DNA from: Uliginosibacterium gangwonense DSM 18521
GTDB lineage: Bacteria > Pseudomonadota > Gammaproteobacteria > Burkholderiales > Rhodocyclaceae
Direction: 5' to 3'
NCBI RefSeq assembly: GCF_000373965.1
Contig: NZ_KB892834.1
Coordinates: 402,190-466,189, forward strand
Length of the DNA stretch: 64,000 nt
Part shown: positions 34,989 to 45,958 of the stretch, one piece after another
Layout of the letters: each line of letters opens with the position of its first letter
How positions within the stretch are numbered: position 1 is the stretch's first letter
The notes under the pieces: generated by a model
Database searches by the model: none
What the model was told of the DNA's origin: nothing
What the model saw: only the letters and a program-made list of their open reading frames with translations
Translations under genes and position numbers: made by a program

Positions 34989-35843
34989 TTACTTTTTGAG
35001 CTTGGCCAAAATGCCATCCAACTGGTCCAGGCTACCGAATTCCACAGTCAAAGCACCTGCCCCTTTCTTGTTGGCTTTGATCTTGACCACAGCGCCTAAC
35101 TGATCGGCCAGTTCCTCTTCCAGACGCTGCACATCCCGGCTGGGTTCGGGGGCGGCTTTGAGGCTTTTTTCCTTGGGGTCGAGCTGGGCGTGTACCAGCT
35201 TTTCCACATCGCGCACCGACAGGCGCTTGGCCACCACCTGATTAGCGAGCAATACCTGTTGTGCGGGGTCGACCGCCAACAGGGCGCGGGCATGACCCAT
35301 CTCGATATCGCCCGCCATCAGCAGTTCACGCACAGGCTCTGGTAGGTGGAGCAGACGCAGCAGATTGGAGGTGGCCGGGCGGGAGCGCCCCACTGCGTCG
35401 GCTGCCTGCTGGTGGGTCATGCCGAATTCGTCGATGAGGCGCTGGATACCGAGTGCCTCTTCGAGCGGATTGAGGTTTTCGCGCTGGATGTTTTCGATCA
35501 GCGACATCGCCAGTGCGGCTTCATCCGGAATCTCGCGGATGATGACCGGTACTTCATCCAGCTCGGCAATCTGGGCAGCGCGCCAGCGACGTTCCCCAGC
35601 GATGATTTCGTGGCGGTTTTCACCGACGGGACGCACGATGATAGGTTGCATCACGCCCTGGGCGCGGATGGATGCGGCGAGTTCTTCCAGCGAACCTGCG
35701 TCCATGCGCGTACGTGGCTGATACTTGCCGGGCTGGAGTTTATCCACAGCCAGGGTGGTGAGGTTGCCGTTTTCAGCAGGAAGCGTGTCGCCGCCCAACA
35801 GGGCTTCGAGGCCGCGACCCAGGCCTTTCATTTTGGGTTTCAT
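34989..35843 (-). CDS. parB: Chromosome-partitioning protein ParB
   Basis: 284 residues. ParB/Spo0J: N-terminal KGLGRGLEALLGG, CTP-binding motif GENRHEIIAGERRWRAAQ (about 95-112), helix-turn-helix with MTHQQAADAVGRSRPATSNLLRLL, and a C-terminal leucine-rich dimer domain. Binds the parS palindromes seen at 39259 and 39904 and spreads as a CTP-dependent clamp. Follows parA by 16 bases. Confidence 0.95.
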   Translation of the reverse strand: MKPKMKGLGRGLEALLGGDTLPAENGNLTTLAVDKLQPGKYQPRTRMDAGSLEELAASIRAQGVMQPIIVRPVGENRHEIIAGERRWRAAQIAELDEVPVIIREIPDEAALAMSLIENIQRENLNPLEEALGIQRLIDEFGMTHQQAADAVGRSRPATSNLLRLLHLPEPVRELLMAGDIEMGHARALLAVDPAQQVLLANQVVAKRLSVRDVEKLVHAQLDPKEKSLKAAPEPSRDVQRLEEELADQLGAVVKIKANKKGAGALTVEFGSLDQLDGILAKLKK

Positions 35844-35859
35844 AGTGGCTATACGGATA

Positions 35860-36630
35860 TTAGATGGATTTGATGCGCTCGATCATCTCAGTAGCAAATG
35901 CGAGATAAGCCTGAGAGCCCTTGGCGGCCTTGTCGAACACCACGCCGGGCAAGCCGTGGGAAGGGGCTTCTGCGAGCCGCACATTGCGCGGTATCACAGC
36001 CTTGAAGACTTTGTCGCCAAAGTGTGCTTCCAGCTGGTCTGACACCTGTTGTGAGAGCGTGGAGCGCGGATCGAACATCACCCGCAGCAGGCCGATGATC
36101 TTTAGATCGCGGTTGAGCTTGGCATGTACCTGCTTGATGGTGTTGACCAGATCAGAGAGACCTTCAAGCGCGTAGTATTCGCACTGCATCGGGATGATCA
36201 CCCCATGCGCGCCACACAGGCCATTGAGGGTAAGCATGGAGAGCGAGGGCGGGCAATCGATGAGGATGAAATCGTAATCGGCATCCACGGTGGCCATCTC
36301 GTCCTTGAGACGCTTTTCGCGGTTATCCAACCCCACCAATTCAACCTCGGCGCCCGCCAAATCGCGGTTGGCCGCCAGTACGTCGTAACCGCCGTGTTCA
36401 GAGCGCACACGCGCATCCTTCAGGGGTTTGAGGCCGAGCAGTACGTGGTAGACCGTGGCTTCCACCGCCCGCTTATCCACACCTGAGCCCATGGTGGCAT
36501 TCCCCTGTGGATCAAGATCGACAAGAAGGACACGTTGTTCATGTGCAGCCAGGGCAGCGGCGAGGTTGACGGTTGTAGTGGTCTTGCCAACGCCACCCTT
36601 CTGGTTGGCAACAGCGAATATGCGGGCCAT
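35860..36630 (-). CDS. parA: Chromosome-partitioning ATPase ParA
   Basis: 256 residues, ParA/Soj. Deviant Walker A KGGVGKTTT (about 11-19), DLDPQGNAT and IDCPPSLSMLT are all present. No N-terminal helix-turn-helix, as in chromosomal ParA. Acts with ParB to segregate the origin region. Starts three bases after the rsmG stop. Confidence 0.96.
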   Translation of the reverse strand: MARIFAVANQKGGVGKTTTTVNLAAALAAHEQRVLLVDLDPQGNATMGSGVDKRAVEATVYHVLLGLKPLKDARVRSEHGGYDVLAANRDLAGAEVELVGLDNREKRLKDEMATVDADYDFILIDCPPSLSMLTLNGLCGAHGVIIPMQCEYYALEGLSDLVNTIKQVHAKLNRDLKIIGLLRVMFDPRSTLSQQVSDQLEAHFGDKVFKAVIPRNVRLAEAPSHGLPGVVFDKAAKGSQAYLAFATEMIERIKSI

Positions 36631-36633
36631 AGA

Positions 36634-37257
36634 TCAGTTCCGGGAAATGGTCAGGAGATGTCTTTCTGCATCCACGCCGGGCACGTGCAGGCGGCGGGAT
36701 TCACGCAGCACAAAGCCAGGGGGCAGTTGTGTGAGTTCGTCGTCAGGATAAACGCCCTTCATGGCAAACCAAAGACCATCGGGCGCCACCATGTGATCGG
36801 TAAGGCTGACAAAATCTCGCAAGCTGGAGAACGCACGCGAAATCACTGCAGGGAAAAGTTGGGCAGGCTTGAGCAGCTCGACGCGCATGTTATGCACAGT
36901 CAGTTTGCCCAGTTTGAGTTCGATCTTGGCCTGCTGCAGAAAACTGGCTTTTTTATTCACAGTCTCGACCAGGGCCACTTCCATCTGTGGATAACAAATG
37001 GCCAGAGGGATGCCGGGCAGGCCGCCGCCAGTGCCGATGTCGGCAATCCGGCTGACCTGGATATGCGGCAGGATAGCGAGGGAATCAAGCAGATGGAGGT
37101 CTACCATCGCCTCTTCATCACGGATGGCGGTGAGGTTATAGACCTTGTTCCACTTCATGAGCAGGCTGCCATAGGCCAGCAGACGTTGCTGGGTGGCGGA
37201 ATCAATCTCCAGACCCAGGGCAGCGATGCCGTCAGCCAAGCGCTGGGGCGTCGTCAT
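36634..37257 (-). CDS. rsmG: 16S rRNA m7G527 methyltransferase RsmG
   Basis: 207 residues, SAM-dependent methyltransferase with [15 protein letters not shown] (SAM-binding loop), KKASFLQQA and ISRAFSSL, all typical of RsmG/GidB, which methylates G527 of 16S rRNA. Overlaps mnmG by four bases. Holds a perfect DnaA box (36986-36994) and two TTATNCACA variants (36890-36898, 36953-36961). Confidence 0.95.
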   Translation of the reverse strand: MTTPQRLADGIAALGLEIDSATQQRLLAYGSLLMKWNKVYNLTAIRDEEAMVDLHLLDSLAILPHIQVSRIADIGTGGGLPGIPLAICYPQMEVALVETVNKKASFLQQAKIELKLGKLTVHNMRVELLKPAQLFPAVISRAFSSLRDFVSLTDHMVAPDGLWFAMKGVYPDDELTQLPPGFVLRESRRLHVPGVDAERHLLTISRN

Positions 37258-39161
37258 GCTTGCTCCTTATGGGCGGCACGCTCGGCCAATTCACGCTTTT
37301 TCAGATGCACCATCAGCAGGGCAATGGCGGCTGGAGTGATGCCCTGGATGCGTGAGGCTTGCCCGAGGGTTTCCGGCTTGTGTAGAGCGAGCTTCTGCTG
37401 CACTTCGCGTGACAGGCCGGACACGGTGGCGTAATCCAGATCGACGGGCAACTGTGTGTTCTCTTGCGTGGATGCACGGGCCACTTCGTCGAGCTGACGC
37501 TCGATGTAGCCTTGGTATTTGACCGAGATTTCAATCTGCTCGACCACCAGCGGATCGGTTTCCGGGTCTGCCGGGGCGGTGGAGAGCTTCATCAGATCAG
37601 CATATTGGACATTCGGGCGACGCAGCAGGTCGGTGAAGCGATATTCACGCTCCAGTTCCTGGCCCAATATGGCTTCGGCCTCCCCTTGGGCAAGCTTATG
37701 CGGTACGGCCCAGGTGGCGCGTAGGCGGGCGGTTTCGCGTTCAATGGCTTCACGCTTGCGGTTGAAGGCTTCCCAGCGCACATCATCAACCAGACCCAGC
37801 GCCCTACCCTGCTCGGTGAGGCGCAGATCGGCATTGTCTTCGCGCAGGGAAAGACGGTATTCGGCACGCGAGGTGAACATCCGATATGGCTCGGTCACCC
37901 CACGGGTGATCAAGTCATCGACCATCACGCCGATATAGGCTTCATCACGACGGGGGCACCATGCCTCCTTGTCTTGTGCCTGCAGCGCTGCGTTGATCCC
38001 GGCGAGTAGCCCCTGGGCAGCGGCTTCTTCGTAGCCGGTCGTACCATTGATCTGGCCGGCGAAGAACAGCCCGTGAATAGACTTGGTCTCGAAGCTGCTT
38101 TTGAGGTTGCGCGGATCGAAAAAGTCGTATTCGATGGCGTAACCCGGACGCAGGATGTGGGCGTTCTCCAGCCCCTTCATCGAGCGCACCACGGTGAGCT
38201 GCACATCAAAAGGCAGCGAGGTGGAGATCCCGTTCGGATAGATTTCGTGGGTAGTTAACCCTTCAGGTTCCAGGAAAACATTGTGCCCATCCTTGTCGGC
38301 AAAGCGATGGATTTTGTCTTCAATCGACGGGCAATAGCGCGGCCCCACCCCTTCAATCACGCCAGTGTACATGGGGGAGCGATCAAGGTTGGCACGGATG
38401 ATTTCGTGGGTGTGCTCGTTAGTGCGTGTCACCCAGCAAGGCATCTGCTTGGGATGCTGCGCGGCATTGCCGAGGAAGGAGAACACGGGCAAGGGCTTGT
38501 CCGAGTGTTGTTCCTGCATCACGGAAAAATCGATGGTTTTGCCATCGATACGGGGAGGCGTTCCTGTTTTGAGGCGCCCCACAGGCAAAGCCAATTCCCG
38601 CAAGCGGTGAGAAAGATTGATCGCAGGAGGATCACCTGCACGACCGCCCGCGTAGTGTTCCAGACCAACATGGATCAGACCATTCAGAAAAGTTCCGGCA
38701 GTCAGCACCACTGTAGGTGCCTCAAAGCGCAAGCCAATCTGAGTGACCACGCCCGTCACGCGGTCGCCTTCAACAGTGATGTCATCCACAGCCTGTTGGA
38801 ACAAGGTGAGATTGGGCTGATTTTCCAGGCGACGACGGATCGCTGCCTTGTAGAGAATCCGGTCAGCTTGTGCCCGCGTGGCACGAACGGCTGGGCCCTT
38901 GCTGCTGTTGAGAATGCGAAACTGGATGCCACCTTCGTCAGTGGCCTGGGCCATTGCACCGCCCAAGGCATCCACCTCTTTGACCAAATGCCCCTTGCCG
39001 ATACCACCGATGGAGGGGTTGCAGCTCATCTGCCCAAGCGTCTCGATGTTATGACTCAGCAGCAGGGTCTTACAGCCTGCACGCGCTGCAGCCAAAGCAG
39101 CTTCAGTACCTGCGTGACCACCACCAACGACAATGACTTCGAAACATTCTGGATACAACAT
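37254..39161 (-). CDS. mnmG: tRNA uridine 5-carboxymethylaminomethyl modification enzyme MnmG
   Basis: 635 residues, FAD-dependent MnmG/GidA. FAD dinucleotide loop [10 protein letters not shown] (12-21), [22 protein letters not shown], the redox-active CysProSerIleGluAsp segment ([11 protein letters not shown]) and the C-terminal helical domain. Works with MnmE at wobble U34. Preceded by the parS/IS region. Confidence 0.97.
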   Translation of the reverse strand: MLYPECFEVIVVGGGHAGTEAALAAARAGCKTLLLSHNIETLGQMSCNPSIGGIGKGHLVKEVDALGGAMAQATDEGGIQFRILNSSKGPAVRATRAQADRILYKAAIRRRLENQPNLTLFQQAVDDITVEGDRVTGVVTQIGLRFEAPTVVLTAGTFLNGLIHVGLEHYAGGRAGDPPAINLSHRLRELALPVGRLKTGTPPRIDGKTIDFSVMQEQHSDKPLPVFSFLGNAAQHPKQMPCWVTRTNEHTHEIIRANLDRSPMYTGVIEGVGPRYCPSIEDKIHRFADKDGHNVFLEPEGLTTHEIYPNGISTSLPFDVQLTVVRSMKGLENAHILRPGYAIEYDFFDPRNLKSSFETKSIHGLFFAGQINGTTGYEEAAAQGLLAGINAALQAQDKEAWCPRRDEAYIGVMVDDLITRGVTEPYRMFTSRAEYRLSLREDNADLRLTEQGRALGLVDDVRWEAFNRKREAIERETARLRATWAVPHKLAQGEAEAILGQELEREYRFTDLLRRPNVQYADLMKLSTAPADPETDPLVVEQIEISVKYQGYIERQLDEVARASTQENTQLPVDLDYATVSGLSREVQQKLALHKPETLGQASRIQGITPAAIALLMVHLKKRELAERAAHKEQA

Positions 39162-39258
39162 GGGGATTTGGTAAAAACAGAAGACGGCCCTAGATGATAC
39201 GCCACAGTGTTAAATGGGCCTAGTGGATAGGTCTGTGGAAAACCTGTGGGGAATAATA

Positions 39259-39274
39259 TGTTTCACGTGGAACA
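39259..39274. promoter_or_regulatory. parS site 1 (ParB-binding palindrome)
   Basis: TGTTTCACGTGGAACA: one arm mismatch from the perfect 16-bp parS palindrome; matches the TGTTYCACGTGRAACA consensus. Located between mnmG and the IS element. Confidence 0.9.
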
Positions 39275-39293
39275 AGTTTGGAGACTTTCCAAA

Positions 39294-39890
39294 GGCGCTG
39301 TCTGAATTAGTTGTTGAGCTACCATCGCCCAAGCGCCTCGTTGAGACAGAGCGTGGGAGAAATGGCGTCCCGATAGCGCTCAAGGAGGCGGCGCCAGCCC
39401 AGATAGTTGTCGAGGTATTTGGTCGCAACGCCGTTGAATCTGCGCATCCACGTTTTCAGTCGACTGTCGTAGGCATTGACGTTCTGGATGTGGAAGACGC
39501 CGTCGATGACACAAATGCCTTGCTGTACGTTCAAAGCGCGATGCGCAACGCCGGTTAGGCGTGCAAAGGTTTTATAGACATTGGCCCCATCGGTACAGAG
39601 CACGGCGTCAGGCGCAATGATCGGGCGCAGGGCGGCGATGACGTAGAGCGCATCCAACTTGGCCAGACGGAAGTTGGCCGTCGCTCCACTGCGGTCGCGC
39701 ACGACCAGCACAGCGATCTGATTAGGACTGGTGCCCCGGGTTCGCCCGACCCCGCCACGCCGACGAGCCAGCCTGGGCAAGTGACGTTGCTGCAGATACT
39801 CTGAAAATGCTTGTTCAAGCATGATGGACATCCAATCGACCCATTCATGCTTTCAGTTTAGTACCTGCTACAGCTAATTCCGACAGCGCC
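39294..39890. mobile_element. Internally deleted IS1595-family element (597 bp) with target duplication
   Basis: Terminal inverted repeats start GGCGCTGTC-x-GAATTAG-x-TGT at both ends (left from 39294, right end at 39890). The 8-bp TTTCCAAA occurs directly outside each end (39286-39293 and 39891-39898), the 8-bp target duplication expected for IS1595-type elements. The transposase gene inside is truncated. Confidence 0.88.
39319..39831 (-). pseudogene. Truncated ISXO2-like DDE transposase
   Basis: 170 residues. The last 150 are the C-terminal two-thirds of an IS1595 (ISXO2-like) transposase: LPRLARRRGG, SPNQIAVLVVRDRSGAT, VLCTDGANVYKTF (catalytic Asp region), VFHIQNVNAYDSRLKTWMRRFNGVATKYLDNYLGW. 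The first 15 residues look like the true N-terminus, joined in frame to QRHLPR. The zinc-ribbon and first catalytic Asp region are missing, so it should be inactive although the frame is open. Confidence 0.85.
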
Positions 39891-39903
39891 TTTCCAAAAA
39901 CAA

Positions 39904-39919
39904 TGTTCCACGTGGAACA
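39904..39919. promoter_or_regulatory. parS site 2 (ParB-binding palindrome)
   Basis: TGTTCCACGTGGAACA, a perfect 16-bp palindrome identical to well-known Pseudomonas-type parS. Six bases right of the IS element's right target duplication. Confidence 0.93.
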
Positions 39920-39927
39920 TTTACACA

Positions 39928-40254
39928 TTACTTGATATTGTCAGTTCTACCCGTCTTCTCTTCCCACAATGCCCGAGCCATCGCTTTCCACACATCATTA
40001 CCATGGATGAGGCGATGAAACTCAGCCCCTTCTTCCATGGTTTTGAGCATCAAGCCAATGAGGCCAAACAATTCCAGCTTTGTACGGGGTAGAGGAGCAG
40101 AGGGTTTGCCATGAGTGTGATAGGCAAGAGCTTCCCGTGCAATCGCCCGCATTTCCTTGGCATCGTTCCAGTCGATACGCAAGGCTATCAACATACGGCC
40201 AATTTCATGGGCAATTTGCAGTGCATCGCCTTGTTGATCTTCGAACTGAGCCAT
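39928..40254 (-). CDS. Conserved hypothetical protein between mnmE and mnmG
   Basis: 108 residues, mostly helical, with no signal peptide or membrane segment. Contains KLELFGLIGLMLKTMEEGAEFHRLIHG in its second half, an amphipathic pattern. Starts 11 bases after the mnmE stop, so probably in the rpmH-to-mnmE operon. I do not recognise a family. Confidence 0.68.
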   Translation of the reverse strand: MAQFEDQQGDALQIAHEIGRMLIALRIDWNDAKEMRAIAREALAYHTHGKPSAPLPRTKLELFGLIGLMLKTMEEGAEFHRLIHGNDVWKAMARALWEEKTGRTDNIK

Positions 40255-40264
40255 GATGTCCGAA

Positions 40265-41611
40265 TCACTTTCCGATACAGAAACGTGAAAAAATCACCCC
40301 CAGTAAATCGTCTGCACCAAACTCACCGGTAATGGTATTAACGGCTTCCTGGGCCAAGCGCAGTTCTTCTGCCATCAACTCCAATTGTTGCAACCAGCCC
40401 AAGGCCGTTGCAATGTGAGACTGAGCTGAACGCAAAGCCTGCAAATGGCGCTCACGTGCAAGAAACACATCCTCGCCGCGAGACTCCCACCCTGCAATTG
40501 TAAGCAGGGTTTGCCGGAGTAGATCGATACCCTGCCCGTTAGCCGCAGATAGCCAGATGGCCTTGCCACCCGCAAAATTTTCCACACGTGCAGAGGTATC
40601 CGACAGATCAATCTTGTTGAACACCCACACCACGGGCACGCCTTCTGGCAGGCGTGAATCAATAGCGTGATCTTCTTCACTCACCCCATGGTTGGCGTCG
40701 ACCATACGCAGAATCACATCGGCCTTGGCAATCTCGCCCCAGGTTCGGGCAATGCCGATTTTCTCGACGGTATCTTCAGTCTCCCGCAATCCTGCGGTAT
40801 CCACGATATGGAGAGGAATACCTTCAATCTGTACCGTCTCCCGCAACACATCACGGGTAGTCCCCGCCACATCGGTGACAATGGCACGATCCTCACCCGA
40901 GAGCTGATTGAGCAGACTGGATTTGCCCACGTTCGGCTGGCCTGCCAATACCACATGCAAACCCGAACGCAGCAAACTGCCCTGCTGGGCTTTGGCAAGA
41001 ATCTCGGTAATCTGGCTCTGCAAAGCATGCAACCTGGGCACAGCCCGTGCGGCTTCCAGAAAATCGATTTCCTCATCGGGAAAATCCAGCGTCGCTTCCA
41101 CCAGCATGCGCAGATCAACCAACTTGTCGCGCCAAGTATGGATCGCCTCAGAAAACCGCCCGGACAGAGAAAGCAGTGCAGAGCGCGCTGCCATGCTGGT
41201 CGAGGCATCAATCAGATCCGCCACGCCTTCGGCTTGGGCCAAATCGAGTTTGCCATTCAGAAAAGCGCGCTGGGTGAATTCACCGGGGTTGGCAAGCCGC
41301 GCTCCCAATTCCAGGCAACGCCCCAGCAGCAATTGCATCACCACCGGCCCACCGTGACCCTGAAGTTCGATCACGTCTTCGCCCGTATAGGAATGCGGGC
41401 CGAGGAAGAAAAGAACAAGCCCCTCGTCCAACGCTGAACCATGCGCGTCTTTGAAACGCGCCAGCGTTGCCACGCGGGGCTTGGGTTGAGTGCCGGTCAG
41501 CGTCTGCGCAAAACCGGCAAGATTTTTACCTGAAACGCGCACCACCCCAACCCCCCCTCTTCCGGGAGGGGTTGCGATGGCGGCTATGGTGTCAGCATCA
41601 CGAATTGGCAG
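40265..41611 (-). CDS. mnmE: tRNA modification GTPase MnmE, start codon non-standard
   Basis: About 448 residues. MnmE: N-terminal folate-binding domain ([20 protein letters not shown]), G-domain loop [12 protein letters not shown], switch [19 protein letters not shown] and the C-terminal CIGK motif. Works with MnmG on U34. All GTG/ATG codons in frame lie after the conserved N-terminus; between it and the upstream stop (41630) the only candidates are CTG 41611 (five bases after GGAGG) and ATT 41605 (eleven bases after). I give CTG, with ATT as alternative. Overlaps the yidC stop. Confidence 0.9.
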   Translation of the reverse strand: MPIRDADTIAAIATPPGRGGVGVVRVSGKNLAGFAQTLTGTQPKPRVATLARFKDAHGSALDEGLVLFFLGPHSYTGEDVIELQGHGGPVVMQLLLGRCLELGARLANPGEFTQRAFLNGKLDLAQAEGVADLIDASTSMAARSALLSLSGRFSEAIHTWRDKLVDLRMLVEATLDFPDEEIDFLEAARAVPRLHALQSQITEILAKAQQGSLLRSGLHVVLAGQPNVGKSSLLNQLSGEDRAIVTDVAGTTRDVLRETVQIEGIPLHIVDTAGLRETEDTVEKIGIARTWGEIAKADVILRMVDANHGVSEEDHAIDSRLPEGVPVVWVFNKIDLSDTSARVENFAGGKAIWLSAANGQGIDLLRQTLLTIAGWESRGEDVFLARERHLQALRSAQSHIATALGWLQQLELMAEELRLAQEAVNTITGEFGADDLLGVIFSRFCIGK

Positions 41612-43346
41612 CTTTGCCTCCCGCTTGAATCATCCGAGTGATGTACCACTGCTGCGCAATCGACAAGACGTTGTTGACCACGTAATACACAACCAAGCCA
41701 GAGGGGAAGAACAGGAACATGGCCGTAAAGACGATCGGCATGGCCATCATCACTTTGGCTTGAACCGGATCAGGCGAGCTGGGATTCAAACGGGTCTGGA
41801 TCAGCATCGTTGCCCCCATGATCAGCGGCAGAATGTAGTACGGATCTTTCACCGACAAATCCACAATCCAACCCAACCACGGTGCCTGACGCATTTCCAC
41901 CACGCCCAGCAACACCCAGTACAGCGCGAAGAAAACCGGAATCTGGATCACCATCGGCAGGCAACCCCCCATCGGGTTGACCTTCTCGCGCTTGTACAGC
42001 TCCATCATCTCCTGGTTCTGGCGCATCTTGTCGTTGGCAAAGCGTTCCTGAATCTGCTTCATGCGCGGCATCAGGGTCTTCATCTTCGCCATCGAACGAT
42101 ACGAGGCGGCGGACAAGGGGAAGAACAACAGCTTGATCACCACCGTCACCAGAATGATCGACCAGCCCCAGTTCCCCACCAGTGCGTGAATCTTGGAGAG
42201 CAGCCAGAACACCGGCTCGGCAAAGATCGTCACCCAGCCATAGTCAACCACACGGTCAAACCCGGGGGCGAGTTCCTTGATCTTGTCCTGCTCCTGTGGC
42301 CCGGCGTATAGAGGCATTTCCACACTGGCGCTCTTGCCCGGTTCCACCACCACAGGCAGCGTTACACCTGCACCAAAGAAGTTGTCACTGATCTTGCGGG
42401 TAAAGAATTCACGCTGCACATCACCTTGCGGCAGGTAACCCGCCACAAAATAATGCTGCACCATCGCCACCCAGCCATCCTTGGCCTGGGTGACATACTT
42501 GGCCTTATCCTTGGCAATATCCTCAAAATTGATTTTCTGGAACTTGCCTTCCTGCGTAAATACCGCAGGGCCGGTAAAGGTGCTCACCCCACCGAACATG
42601 CCCGTGCTGTGTTCAACGGGCTTGCCATCACGACGGAACTCAAAATATGCTGTTGTCTTAACCTGAGAGCCGCTGGCGTTATCGATCTCGTGCCGCACAT
42701 CAATGACATAGGAATTACGGTGGAAGGTCAGCACCTTGGTCACCGTCACGCCGTTTACAGCGGGCGCCTTCATGCGCACTTCAAGCTTATCCTCGCCATC
42801 CTTGAGCTTGTAATCCCCAGGAATCAGCTCGTATACAGGGCGATTCGGGTTCGGCAGATAACCGCCAAACACACCTGAATCGGCTACATAGGTATGCTCA
42901 CCAGATTCCTGGAACAGCACATAGTTCTTGTCCACATCCTGCGCAGCTTCCTGCTTGGCCACCTCAGGGTGAAGAATTCCCTGGATCACCGCATCAAGGC
43001 CCGTGGCCTTCTTGTTGGTCGCCTTATGCTTGGTCAGCTCCAGATGGATGATGTCACCACCTTGTGCCGACACCGTGGCAATCATGTTGTCAGTTCTGAT
43101 GATCGCCTTGGGCACTGCCTCATAATTGAGCGCCACTGCACCCGCCGCAGGTGTTCCAGCGGCTATTGCAGGTGCCTTGCCATCAGGAGTAGCCACCGGC
43201 TGGGGAATGCCAGAAGCATCAGACTGCGTAGCTGTTGTCGCGGCCACCCTGGCTGGGGCGTGCTTCAAGCTCCAGTTGTTCCACAGCATCGCGAGCGAAA
43301 ACGCAAACACGCCTGTGAGAATTAAACGCCTAGTATCCATCTGCAT
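41598..43346 (-). CDS. yidC: Membrane protein insertase YidC
   Basis: 582 residues: N-terminal transmembrane anchor ([12 protein letters not shown]), large periplasmic beta-supersandwich domain (about 60-350), then five transmembrane helices with the conserved [21 protein letters not shown] and [16 protein letters not shown] segments, and a basic C-terminus. Inserts proteins into the inner membrane with or without Sec. Starts 63 bases after yidD. Confidence 0.96.
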   Translation of the reverse strand: MQMDTRRLILTGVFAFSLAMLWNNWSLKHAPARVAATTATQSDASGIPQPVATPDGKAPAIAAGTPAAGAVALNYEAVPKAIIRTDNMIATVSAQGGDIIHLELTKHKATNKKATGLDAVIQGILHPEVAKQEAAQDVDKNYVLFQESGEHTYVADSGVFGGYLPNPNRPVYELIPGDYKLKDGEDKLEVRMKAPAVNGVTVTKVLTFHRNSYVIDVRHEIDNASGSQVKTTAYFEFRRDGKPVEHSTGMFGGVSTFTGPAVFTQEGKFQKINFEDIAKDKAKYVTQAKDGWVAMVQHYFVAGYLPQGDVQREFFTRKISDNFFGAGVTLPVVVEPGKSASVEMPLYAGPQEQDKIKELAPGFDRVVDYGWVTIFAEPVFWLLSKIHALVGNWGWSIILVTVVIKLLFFPLSAASYRSMAKMKTLMPRMKQIQERFANDKMRQNQEMMELYKREKVNPMGGCLPMVIQIPVFFALYWVLLGVVEMRQAPWLGWIVDLSVKDPYYILPLIMGATMLIQTRLNPSSPDPVQAKVMMAMPIVFTAMFLFFPSGLVVYYVVNNVLSIAQQWYITRMIQAGGKAANS

Positions 43347-43409
43347 GAATTGATTCCGGAGGAATGGTTTTACTGAATGGTTTTACAGAAAATGGGAGAT
43401 TTGTATGGC

Positions 43410-43631
43410 TCAGGGGACGGGGTCGTGCCCACCAGCACACCATGGATTACAGCGCAAAACCCGCCAGATTGTAAGCCTAAGCCCCGTCAACAGACCATGC
43501 TTGCGCAGAGCCCCCATAGCGTAGACCGAACAACTGGGATAAAAGCGGCAGTTACTGCCAAGAAGCGGGCTGATCACATAGCGATACAGCGTCAGAAGAC
43601 CGATCAACGGGGCAATCAGCAAGCGTTTCAT
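43410..43631 (-). CDS. yidD: Membrane protein insertion efficiency factor YidD
   Basis: 73 residues, YidD/UPF0161: RYVISPLLGSNCRFYPSCSVYA, ALRKHG, RCNPWCAGGHDPVP with four conserved cysteines. Overlaps rnpA by four bases; aids YidC-mediated insertion. Confidence 0.95.
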   Translation of the reverse strand: MKRLLIAPLIGLLTLYRYVISPLLGSNCRFYPSCSVYAMGALRKHGLLTGLRLTIWRVLRCNPWCAGGHDPVP

Positions 43632-44035
43632 CGACTCAGCCTCCTGAACAGCGACAGAATATCTTCGTTCAATTGCGCCCGTGTAGCCTCTTTGGCTGGC
43701 GCAGCCAGACGCAGAACAATATCGTAGTGCGGCAGCGTTTCACGCAGGTGGCGAAACCGGCTACGCGCAATCCGCTTGATCAGATTGCGAAGCACGGCCT
43801 GGCGAGCCATCTTCTTGCCAATCACCAGACCCAACCGCGCCCCATCACCCGCCGGGCGATAGTGCACTACAAAGTATCTGCCACGAATCGACTTCCGAAA
43901 AGAAAAAACGGATGAATATTCATCCGTTTTTCGCAATCGGTAGACAGCCTTGAAAGACTGGTCCTTAACAGAAGCCTTCACACCAGCAACCGGTGTGCTC
44001 GACACCATATCAGAACCTGTTTTCAGCTGGCTCAC
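43628..44035 (-). CDS. rnpA: Ribonuclease P protein component
   Basis: 135 residues. Rnp[37 protein letters not shown] (RNR motif as RNLIKR) and helical end. Binds the RNase P RNA to process tRNA 5' ends. GTG start at 44035 overlaps the rpmH TGA, giving tight coupling; the N-terminal 25 residues are longer than usual and ATG 44008 is an alternative. Confidence 0.94.
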   Translation of the reverse strand: MSQLKTGSDMVSSTPVAGVKASVKDQSFKAVYRLRKTDEYSSVFSFRKSIRGRYFVVHYRPAGDGARLGLVIGKKMARQAVLRNLIKRIARSRFRHLRETLPHYDIVLRLAAPAKEATRAQLNEDILSLFRRLSR

Positions 44036-44166
44036 ACAGCCAGGCGATGACGGCCCTTGGCACGACGGGCTGCGATAACCTTACGACCGCCCTTGGTTGC
44101 CATGCGAACCAGGAAGCCGTGTGTGCGCTTACGGCGAACCACCGAAGGTTGATACGTGCGTTTCAT
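44032..44166 (-). CDS. rpmH: 50S ribosomal protein L34
   Basis: 44 residues: [18 protein letters not shown] through KGRHRLAV, the standard L34. Its TGA overlaps the rnpA GTG. First gene of the leftward operon; the promoter must lie in 44167-44518. Confidence 0.97.
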   Translation of the reverse strand: MKRTYQPSVVRRKRTHGFLVRMATKGGRKVIAARRAKGRHRLAV

Positions 44167-44518
44167 GTTTAATCCCTAACAGACAAAGGCGCAGAAACGC
44201 GTGATTTAATAGGAAGAATCCTTTTCTGTCAAGCACTTCACTCATCAAATGCTCATCCTTCCTGTGGATAAACCTGGGATAAGTGGTAGAATAAGTTCAA
44301 TCAGCCAGGCAGCGCACAAATGAGTCTAGACCCGGTTGCATGACTGATTCCACACGCAGTCGGCAGCCTGTAGACCTCATGGCGGCTGACACCCGGAGGG
44401 GGCCGGGGCAGAACGCATCAGCAGGCGCTAAATTTTGGGCGCAATTGATCCGTTTTTCCCATTCCTTCCCTGTCGCCCGTGCACACCCCTGGATTCTAGC
44501 TACAAACCTGAGCACAAC
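44167..44518. promoter_or_regulatory. rpmH/dnaA divergent promoter region with a DnaA box
   Basis: 352 bases without a gene separating leftward rpmH from rightward dnaA. A perfect DnaA box (TGTGGATAA, 44263-44271) lies within it, fitting autoregulation of dnaA. I could not assign promoter boxes with confidence. Confidence 0.65.
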
Positions 44519-45958
44519 GTGACAAACGCTTTCTGGACAACCTGCCTCGAACGCCTGGAACAAGAACTGCCACCACAGCAGTTCAACACCTGGATTCGTG
44601 CCCTCGATCTTCAGCCTGACGCCGCTACTGGCGTCCTGCAGCTTTTCGCCCCCAACCGCTTTGTTCTCCAATGGGTGCGAGAGCGCTACATGGAGCGCAT
44701 CCAGCAACTGTCAGACGAATTCTTTGGTGAACCCAAAGAAATCAAACTCGAACTTGGCCAGAACACCAAACGCCCACCAGCCCGCACTGCGCCCGCCACA
44801 GCCAAACCTGTAGCGGCGGCGCCTGTGAGCGCCCCCACCCTGGAAGAATCCGTACCCGCTACGGCCCAGCAGAGCATTCCGACCAACATCTCGGTCAGCC
44901 CTGCCCACCCGGCCGCCAGCTCGCAGTACGAAAAAACCCGGCTGAACCCGGCGTTTACCTTCGACACCCTGGTCACCGGCCGCGCCAACGATCTGGCCCG
45001 GGCCGCCGCCATGCAGGTTGCCAACAACCCCGGCATCTCCTACAACCCCCTGTTCGTCTACGGCGGGGTCGGCCTGGGGAAAACCCACTTGGTGCACGCC
45101 ATCGGGAACGAAGTGCTGCGCCACAAACCGAACACGGTGGTGCGCTACGTTCACGTTGAAGACTATTTTGCCGACGTGCTGCGTGCCTATCAGCAGAAAA
45201 GTTTTGACCAGTTCCAGCGCTACTACCGTGGCCTGGATCTGCTGCTCATCGACGACATCCAGTTCCTCGGCGTGGGCAACAAGGAACGCACGCGAGACGA
45301 ATTCTTCCATGCTTTCAATGCCTTGACCGAGGCCAAGAAGCAAATCGTCATCACCTGCGATACCTATCCGAAAGATATCCAGGGTCTGGAAGACCGCCTG
45401 ATCTCCCGCTTTGACTGGGGGTTGACGGTACAGATCGAACCGCCAGAACTTGAAATGCGCGTGGCAATTCTGCAGAAGAAAGCGGAAATCGACCACATTC
45501 CTCTACCTGACGATGTGGCCTTCCTGATCGCCAAGAATCTACGCTCCAACGTCCGTGAGCTTGAAGGTGCGCTCAAAAAGGTCGTGGCCTACGCCCGTTT
45601 CCACAACCGCGAGATCTCGCTAGAACTGGCCCGCGAAGCCCTGCGCGACCTGCTGGCCGCCTTCAACCGCCAGATCACCTTCGAGCTGGTGCAAAAAACC
45701 GTCTCGGACTACTACAAAATCAAGTTGGCCGAGCTACTTTCCAAAAAGCGCACTCGCAATATCGCCCGCCCTCGTCAGGTAGCCATGTACCTCACCAAAG
45801 AACTCACCCCGGCCTCTTTGCCAGCCATTGGGGATGCCTTTGGCGGGCGTGACCACACCACCGTATTGCACGCATGCCGCACAATTGCTGAACTTCGCCT
45901 TGGAGATCAACAACTTAACCACGATCTACACGTTTTGATCCAGGTTCTCAAGGGCTAA
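44519..45958 (+). CDS. dnaA: Chromosomal replication initiator DnaA
   Basis: 479 residues from GTG 44519, which begins the family sequence (M)[21 protein letters not shown]. Domain I 1-80, variable Ala/Pro-rich domain II about 85-137, AAA+ domain III with Walker [10 protein letters not shown] (182-190) and Walker [11 protein letters not shown], and DNA-binding domain IV with the signature [18 protein letters not shown] 28-residue upstream extension of the frame is unlike DnaA. Confidence 0.97.
   Translation: MTNAFWTTCLERLEQELPPQQFNTWIRALDLQPDAATGVLQLFAPNRFVLQWVRERYMERIQQLSDEFFGEPKEIKLELGQNTKRPPARTAPATAKPVAAAPVSAPTLEESVPATAQQSIPTNISVSPAHPAASSQYEKTRLNPAFTFDTLVTGRANDLARAAAMQVANNPGISYNPLFVYGGVGLGKTHLVHAIGNEVLRHKPNTVVRYVHVEDYFADVLRAYQQKSFDQFQRYYRGLDLLLIDDIQFLGVGNKERTRDEFFHAFNALTEAKKQIVITCDTYPKDIQGLEDRLISRFDWGLTVQIEPPELEMRVAILQKKAEIDHIPLPDDVAFLIAKNLRSNVRELEGALKKVVAYARFHNREISLELAREALRDLLAAFNRQITFELVQKTVSDYYKIKLAELLSKKRTRNIARPRQVAMYLTKELTPASLPAIGDAFGGRDHTTVLHACRTIAELRLGDQQLNHDLHVLIQVLKG

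Noticed and set aside
39319..39831. IS1595 transposase as an active gene
   Set aside because: The frame is open but the N-terminal zinc ribbon and first catalytic segment are deleted.
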